Source: CAJXZP01 sp963974475 | GTDB taxonomy: Bacteria; Bacteroidota; Bacteroidia; Flavobacteriales_G; Salibacteraceae | Assembly: GCA_963974475.1 (NCBI GenBank) | Contig: CAXBCR010000004.1 | Coordinates: 62,001-126,000, forward strand | Length of the DNA: 64,000 nt | Direction: 5' to 3' | Part shown: positions 55,101-61,200 of the stretch, piece after piece | Layout: every line of letters starts with the position of its first letter | Position numbering within the stretch: position 1 is the stretch's first letter | Translations under genes and position numbers: made by a program | The notes under the pieces: generated by a model | Seen by the model: the letters and a program-made list of their open reading frames with translations, nothing else | What the model was told of the DNA's origin: nothing | Database searches by the model: none

Positions 55101-57915
55101 GTCCTTGGGCTGTTGAAGTTTCAAAAGAGGCTCCCGATAGTCCTAATAAAGTCGTATTTGCGGAATATGTACTTGCACCAGAATAGTTTTCAAATCCTTC
55201 AAAATAGATAGTGTTGATTTGAGAAATAGCTGCGGTAGCTGCTCCATTTGAACCACCAAAACAGAATACATTAGTATCAACTGTGGTTACCGTAGTTGGT
55301 ATAGATGGCTCTGTAACGGTAATTGAAGATGTGGACGATAAACTGTTGTTATCTGTAACGGTTACAGTATAAGTACCCGCGATAAGTCCTGTTAAAGAAG
55401 CAGTAGTTGCAGAATTACTCCAAGCGTAGGTGTAAGGCGTGGTTCCGCTAACAACAGAAGCGGTTATACCTCCATTTGAATATCCATTACATTGTACGTT
55501 AGAATCAAGAACCATAGTTATAACTGGTCCAGCGGTAATAGTTATAGATTGAGGTGCTGATCCAGAACAAGCATTAGCATCGGTAACGGTAACCGTATAA
55601 GTTCCGGCAGAAAGGCCAGCTACACTAGCTGTAGTAGCTCCATTACTCCAAGAATACGTATATGGAGTAGTTCCTCCAGTAGCAGAAGCGGTTGCACCAC
55701 CACCATTACCAAGGTCATTAGAATCTAATGAAATAGTGTTGGCTAAAATTGCGGGTTGCACCACGGTTGAAGAACTTGTTGAAGAACATCCGTTTGCATC
55801 GGTAACAGTCACCGAATACGTTCCAGCTGATACTCCAGTAATAGAAGCAGTAGTGGCAGAATTACTCCATAAATAGGTATAAGGAGCCGTTCCACCCATA
55901 GCAGAAACTGTAGCACCGCCATTAGATGCCCCGTTACAAGTTGCGTTAGAATCTACTACCGAACTAGCAGTTAATGTTAAAGGTTCGGTAATAGTTACTG
56001 AATCAATGGCGGATATGCTATTAGCATCCGTTAAGGTTACGGTGTATGTTCCAGCGGTAACTCCTGTAATACTCGCTGTTGTTGCGCTATTACTCCAAGA
56101 GTAGGTGTATGGTAATGTTCCACTGGAAGCTAAAGCAGTTGCTCCTCCATTTGATAAACCACTACAAGAAATGGTTGAATCTAAAGTAATACTTAAAGAT
56201 GGTCCGGAAGCAATTACTACGGAGGCAGAATTGATGCAGCCTGAATTATCGGTAATGGTTGTGGAGTATGTTCCTGCAGATACACCTGTAATAGATGCAG
56301 TAGTTGCTGCATTACTCCAAGCATAAGTATACGGAATTGAACCTCCTGTTGCTGATGCAGTAGCCCCGCCAGTACCGCCACCAGTATCGTTTGAATCTAT
56401 GTTGGCTGATGCAACCAATACTAAAGGTTCAGTAATTACTACCGACTTAGAATCTGTACATCCGTTTGCATCGGTAACAGTCACCGAATATGTTCCTGCG
56501 GTTACTCCAGTAATAGAAGCAGTGGTGGCTGCATTAGACCATGCAAAAGTAAATGGAGTTGTGCCACCAGTAGCGGAAGCGGTTGCACCTCCATCAGCAA
56601 AGCCGTTACACGAAATATTTGCATCAACAATTGAAGAAGCTACTAAATCTGCCGGTTGCGTTATAACCATTGAATCGATGGCTGTTCCACCAATAGAATC
56701 TGTTATTGTTACAATATAGGTGCCTGCTAATAGTCCGCTAATAGAATCGGTAGTTGCAGTGTTAGACCATAAGTAAGTAACTGGACCAGTAGCTCCAGAT
56801 ACGGTAGCTTTTGCAGTTCCATCAGCTAACCCATTACAACTAATGTTGGTAGCTGTAAATGAAATAGAAATACCGGTGGCTGATCCTTTATACCAATAGA
56901 ACTTGACAGGAGTAAAGGGACTCACTAAAACATCTAGAATGCCATCATTATTAAAGTCCATGACTTCTTGCCTAGGAAATTGCCCAAAGTCGATAGTATC
57001 TAGAACCGAAGGAGGTGACTTTAGAGTTAGGGAGTCAAAATCTGGAACGGTTGCAGTTCCTTTATTTTCGACAGCCCAAGGATAACCAGCATCATCACAA
57101 ACAAACAAATCTAGATCTCCATCGTCATCCAAATCCACTAAATTTGCAGATGGAATAAGCATATTATTGTATGCCCATCCATGTAGTGGATTCGCTGCAT
57201 CATTTTTATAGTAACGAACAAAATTAGGTGATGTTGCCGTACCTGTATTTTCAAAAAACGCTGAAGAATCAGAACCTAAGGTAAGAAGATCTAAATCACC
57301 ATCACCATCAATATCTGCCAAACAAGGGCTCGTAAACTCTGCGCATTGTTGAAATTGTAACCCTGGAATAGTGTCATGGGTAAAAACTGGAACGTTTGGC
57401 GTGCCGATGTTTCGAAAAAATATTATGTCGTCTAATTTAAAAGAGGCTGGGTTACTGTTAGTTCCGTATTCATAGCGAGAACCAAAGAATAGGTCTAAAT
57501 CACCATCATTATCAATGTCAGCTAATTCCGGTTGTATTTGGTTAATACTTTGCCCTTTTCCAAGCTTAATGGTATCCAACGAAGCAAGTGCACGTCTTCC
57601 CCAATGTGGCTGAGTTGCTGTACCAATGTTTTCATAAAAAAAAGCTTTTCCTTCCTGTCCACCAATGATGAAATCAATGTCACCATCACCATCTAAATCA
57701 CCTCCAGAGGGACATGCCAGACGATCTTGAAGGGTGTTTGGAAAGACAATGGTATCCAAACCAGCTGGATCAGAACCTCCTGTGGTTCCATAGCCGAGTT
57801 CCCAAGTGAAATTATAATTGATTTGGGCGTAGCCGTTAATTCCAATTAGTAAGGAAATTCCCAACAAAAGGAAAGCTATAATAAAATTTGAAGTGTGATG
57901 TACTTGTTTTATCAT
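52114..57915 (-). CDS. Giant adhesin-like protein with FG-GAP, SprB and HYR-like repeats and type B T9SS sorting domain
   Basis: 1933-aa secreted protein. Order: signal peptide (about 1-31); five FG-GAP/VCBS calcium-binding blades with DLDGDGDID-type loops (about 70-350); nine SprB repeats (about 355-1200), the eighth split by a 185-aa jelly-roll/MAM-like domain; six 80-aa HYR-like repeats (about 1205-1690) starting with DT-x-x-P and containing NGS.DNC.IQ; one degenerate HYR unit; a PKD/Ig-like region; and a gliding-motility-type (type B) C-terminal domain (VPNTFSPNGDGYNDYFEIPG ... GGTYNGAVLPVATYYFVI). The PorP/SprF-like gene follows, its expected partner. Confidence 0.92.
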   Translation of the reverse strand: MIKQVHHTSNFIIAFLLLGISLLIGINGYAQINYNFTWELGYGTTGGSDPAGLDTIVFPNTLQDRLACPSGGDLDGDGDIDFIIGGQEGKAFFYENIGTATQPHWGRRALASLDTIKLGKGQSINQIQPELADIDNDGDLDLFFGSRYEYGTNSNPASFKLDDIIFFRNIGTPNVPVFTHDTIPGLQFQQCAEFTSPCLADIDGDGDLDLLTLGSDSSAFFENTGTATSPNFVRYYKNDAANPLHGWAYNNMLIPSANLVDLDDDGDLDLFVCDDAGYPWAVENKGTATVPDFDSLTLKSPPSVLDTIDFGQFPRQEVMDFNNDGILDVLVSPFTPVKFYWYKGSATGISISFTATNISCNGLADGTAKATVSGATGPVTYLWSNTATTDSISGLLAGTYIVTITDSIGGTAIDSMVITQPADLVASSIVDANISCNGFADGGATASATGGTTPFTFAWSNAATTASITGVTAGTYSVTVTDANGCTDSKSVVITEPLVLVASANIDSNDTGGGTGGATASATGGSIPYTYAWSNAATTASITGVSAGTYSTTITDNSGCINSASVVIASGPSLSITLDSTISCSGLSNGGATALASSGTLPYTYSWSNSATTASITGVTAGTYTVTLTDANSISAIDSVTITEPLTLTASSVVDSNATCNGASNGGATVSAMGGTAPYTYLWSNSATTASITGVSAGTYSVTVTDANGCSSTSSSTVVQPAILANTISLDSNDLGNGGGATASATGGTTPYTYSWSNGATTASVAGLSAGTYTVTVTDANACSGSAPQSITITAGPVITMVLDSNVQCNGYSNGGITASVVSGTTPYTYAWSNSATTASLTGLIAGTYTVTVTDNNSLSSTSSITVTEPSIPTTVTTVDTNVFCFGGSNGAATAAISQINTIYFEGFENYSGASTYSANTTLLGLSGASFETSTAQGRIRIPAGASYVRTGNFSVTLDATVNGAYPEPVNYLINTWDLSPYSNDPINIDFWMMNHGDETDVNDRVWVRGSNTSPWIEAYNLSSPRITSGVWTNIVIPRIDTLIANAGQTLTSTFEVRFGQQDNFTSSSISGSDGFTFDDISITTNNVSSNTFLWSNNDTTASVTDLIAGKYFVTVTNADGCLAVDSVTIIEPTLLVTATSLDSNSTCNGFTDGGATASATGGTTPYTYGWSNSATTATVTGLSNAKYFVTVTDAKGCAASDSITIIVEDTILPIVITQNINTYLDNNGNATIATTDIDNGSNDACGIQSMQLDITTFNCANIGANTVYLLVTDVNGNSDSATAIVMVMDTLKPIVTVQNYTAYLDANGAATIDSTNVDNGSTDNCSIQSITLSNSSFTCANVGTNAVLVTVTDVNGNADTATVTVTVSDTISPIVVTQNATAYLDATGSASITIADINNGSTDNCSIQSLSLDSTQFDCSETGYNTVTLSVTDANGNISTNTATVTVIDTISPTVITQNHTAYLNPSGFALITTSDIDNGSFDNCSIQSLTLNQVIFNCADTGLNTVTLQVTDLNGNISSANATVTIMDTLMPTVTTQNATIYLDATGQASIVVSDINNGSFDNCSVLNMVLDITNFDCSNVGSNTVVLTVTDVNGNASTATAQVTVLDNIDPIMATQDITVYLDATGMAVIVDSDIDNGSTDNCAIQSFSLDISSFNCNDLGANTVILSATDANGNVSSATAIVTVIDSIAPTLVCTANFSDCGPEITVPDPVVTDNCTTTLVLESGIVSGNVFPVGVTTNVYKVTDASGNSNTCSVDVTRYPEPIVGVRADTTVYYEQAVTLYATSKNVVKYEWTPNLYLNDGSLLSPICTPMLSTDYVLVGISADGCASVPASVYITVKEGGEILVPNTFSPNGDGYNDYFEIPGVTFLPEMELSIFNRNGEILYSKKGYQNEWGGTYNGAVLPVATYYFVINFTDGRDPITGDITIIK
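52850..54290 (-). repeat. Six 240-bp HYR-like repeats
   Basis: Six tandem units of about 240 bp (80 aa) in the giant adhesin gene, each encoding the block D-T/N-x-x-P, YLD.(T/N)G, NGS.DNC(S/A)IQ and VTDxNGN. The units are clearly related at DNA level as well, indicating expansion by unequal exchange. Confidence 0.85.
54655..55215 (-). other. Jelly-roll/MAM-like domain inserted into an SprB repeat
   Basis: Within the 1933-aa protein, the eighth SprB repeat begins (TVDTNVFCFGGSNGAATAAIS) and resumes only about 185 residues later (SNTFLWSNNDTTASVTDLIAG). The inserted block reads as a complete domain from YFEGFENYSGAS to GFTFDDISITTNN, typical of MAM/concanavalin-like jelly-roll modules. Confidence 0.7.
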
Positions 57916-58183
57916 CTGTATTGGTGTTGATTTTACTTTTTGACAATTGATTTTTTGTTACTAGCAATTAAAATTTTGGAATCTTAAATATCTGCATTAA
58001 ATCAAATTAAGGTTAACCGTAATGAATTACAAAATAAATGTTCTGAAAGTTGGCTTTTGTGTTCTAAACGGAGGCAATATTTAATTGCTTTAAAATAGAA
58101 GGTCGAGTTGTTATAATATTTGGTCGAATACTAAACAGGAACGAAATTGTAAACGCATTAAAAAATAGGCGGAAGTCAACAAA
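57916..58183. other. Intergenic region between the two giant adhesin genes
   Basis: No ORF recognised. This AT-rich stretch must hold the promoter of the 1933-aa gene, if it is not read through from the upstream gene, but I found no exact TAnnTTTG box on the minus strand. The upstream gene's terminator lies at 58184-58216. Confidence 0.6.
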
Positions 58184-58216
58184 AAAATCCCGATTAGCAT
58201 TGCTAATCGGGATTTT
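58184..58216 (-). terminator. Terminator after first giant adhesin gene
   Basis: A perfect 15-bp stem AAAATCCCGATTAGC/GCTAATCGGGATTTT with a 3-nt loop ATT, flanked by A and T runs on the respective strands, 22 bp after the stop of the minus-strand gene. Confidence 0.92.
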
Positions 58217-58238
58217 GAATAATGAGTAAAACCTAAAT

Positions 58239-61200
58239 TTACATCACTATGAGTCTTTTGAATTCGCTAAAATTGTCAGTTCTAATTTCGATAAAGAACG
58301 TACCTGCAGCAAATCTTGAAACGTCTATTTGATTGGTTTCATTAGTAAGACCTTCGTTGATGTAAATCATCTTTCCGGTAAGGTCTCTAATGATGATAGC
58401 ATAATTTGAAATATTTGAAACATCAATCGTTACCATTCCAGTATATAACCCTACTGGATTTGGATACACATTTATTTCTTTGTTACTAGCCAAATCAGCT
58501 ATTCCTAAACCATCTACCAGAATACAATTTGAAGTGTCTACACAACCTCCTTCGGTTACAATTACTGCGTAGTTTCCACTTACAGTTACTAGGTAAGTTC
58601 TGTTAATGGCTCCGATAATAATTGCATTGTTGCTATCACAATTTATCCATTGGTATGAAGCAATGGTGTTGTTTGCTTCTAATTTATACCCTGTTTGTGT
58701 TATAGAAACATCAACCGATTGAACTATTAAATCAGTAATTACTGTAGAATCACAACCCGTAACATTTGTAAATGTGTCGGAATAACTACCAGTAGTAGTG
58801 TAGGTGTTTGAACCAACTGTAATTGACTCTCCTTTACAAATAGTAATGTTTTGTTGCGATCCATTCTCGTTAATGGTAAGCATAATGGTAATGATTGAAT
58901 CACAACCCGCTTGGTTTGGAATGGTATCTTGATACGAACCAGTAGCGGTCCAAGTATACAATCCACTAGGAGAAGTGTAACTGTTACACGCATTTTCGGA
59001 AATGAAACTGTAGGTACTGTTGTTGGATGAAATAATGACTGATTCTATAGACGTACATCCATTCGCATCGGTAACAGTCACGGCATAACTACCAGCAGAT
59101 AATCCGGTGATTGATGAGGTAGTTGCACTAGTTGACCATAAGTATGCATAAGGAGAAGTTCCACCCGTTGGAATGGCAGATGCACCTCCGTTTGGTAATC
59201 CATCGCACGTAGCATTTGAATCAACATCTGAGTTTCCAAGTAAAATATTTGGCTCTGAAATAGTCACAGTCGCAACGTTTGAACATCCGTTCGCATCAGA
59301 AACAGATACGGAATATGTACCAGCCGTTAATCCCGTAATAGAAGCAGTAGTAGCAGCATTGTTCCAAGCGTACGAATATGGAGTGGTTCCACCGGTAGCA
59401 GAAGCGGTAGCACCACCATCCGATATACCATTACATGAAACAGAAGAATCAACTACGGTTAACGCAACTAAAGAAACGGGTTCCGTTATCGCAGTGGAGC
59501 TTATCGCAGTACAACCATTGGCATCCATAATAGTTACAGAATATGTTCCTGCAACAACTCCAGTAATAGAAGCAGTAGTCGCTGAATTGTTCCATAAATA
59601 AGTATAAGGAGCCGTTCCACCTGTTGCAGATGCAGAAGCACCTCCATTAGCAAATCCGTTACAAGTTGTATTAGAATCTACAACAGATGTTGCTACTAAT
59701 AAAGTTGGCTCTGTTATGGTCGCTGAGCTTGTTGAAGTGCAACCGTTGGCATCCGTAATAGTTACAGTATAGGTTCCAGCTACAACCCCAGTAATAGAAG
59801 AAGTGGTTGCTGAATTGTCCCATGCGAAAGTATATGGAGCAGTGCCACCAGTAGCAGAAGCAGTAGCGCCACCATTAGCAAACCCGTTACAAGTTGCATT
59901 TGAATCAACAATAGAAGCCGCTACTAAAATAGCAGGTTCAACCATCGTTACCATGCTTGCCGAAGAACATCCGTTTGCATCTGTAATTGTTACAGAATAC
60001 GTTCCTGCACCAACTCCAGTAATAGAAGCAGTAGTAGCAGAATTATTCCAAGAATAGGAATATGGTGAAGTTCCCCCTGTGGCAGAAGCCGTTGCTCCAC
60101 CGTTTGCTAAACCATTACATGTAATATTTGAATCAACTATCGAAGTAGCTTGTAAAACAGCAGGTTCAACCACTGTTACTTGGCTAGTAGAAGAACAACC
60201 GTTTGCATCTGTAATTGTTACAGAATACGTTCCTGCAACAATTCCAGTAATTGAAGCTGTAGTAGCTGAATTAGACCATACATAAGTGTAAGGTGCTGTT
60301 CCGCCAGTTGCAGATGCAGATGTACCACCATCGGCAGCACCATTACAAGTAGCATTTGAATCTACAATTGAAGCAGCAATCAACAATACTGGTTCAGTTA
60401 CCGTAGCTGCGCTTGTTGAATAACAACCATTAGCATCGGTAACAGTCACTGAATATGTTCCGGCAATCACTCCTGTAATAGAAGCCGTAGTTGCAGAATT
60501 AGACCATACGTAAGTGTAAGGAGCCGTTCCACCAGTAGCAGATGCAGAAGCACCACCATCGGCAGAGCCATTACATGTTATGTTTGAATCAACCACAGAA
60601 GCCGCAACCAATAATACTGGTTCAGTTACGGTAGTAGAACTAATCGAAGAACAACCGTTAGCATCTGTAATGGTTACAGAATAGGTTCCTGCACCAACTC
60701 CAGTAATAGAAGCAGTAGTTGCAGAAGTATTCCAAGCGTACGTATAAGGAGCCGTTCCACCGGTAGCAGAAGCAGAAGCCCCACCATCAGTAGCACCGTT
60801 ACAAGTTGCATTTAAATCGACTACAGAAGCAGCGGTTAAAACAGCTGGTTCAGTAACGGTAGCAGAACTAATCGAAGTGCAACCATTCGCATCGGTAATT
60901 GTTACGGAATAAGTTCCTGCACCAACTCCAGTAATTGAAGCTGTAGTTGCAGAAGTATTCCAAGCGTACGTATAAGGAGCCGTTCCGCCAGTAGCAGAAG
61001 CAGTAGCGCCACCATCGGCAGAGCCGTTACATGTAATATTTGAATCAATTACAGAAGACGCAACCAACAATACTGGTTCAGTTACCGTAGCTGCGCTTGT
61101 GGAAGAACAACCGTTTGCATCTGTAATTGTTACAGAATACGTTCCTGCAACAATTCCAGTAATTGAAGCTGTAGTAGCTGAATTAGACCATACATAAGTG

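Noticed and set aside
59173..60285. Several plus-strand open frames opposite the SprB array
   Set aside because: They repeat with the 228-bp period and arise from the codon bias of the repeats on the minus strand.
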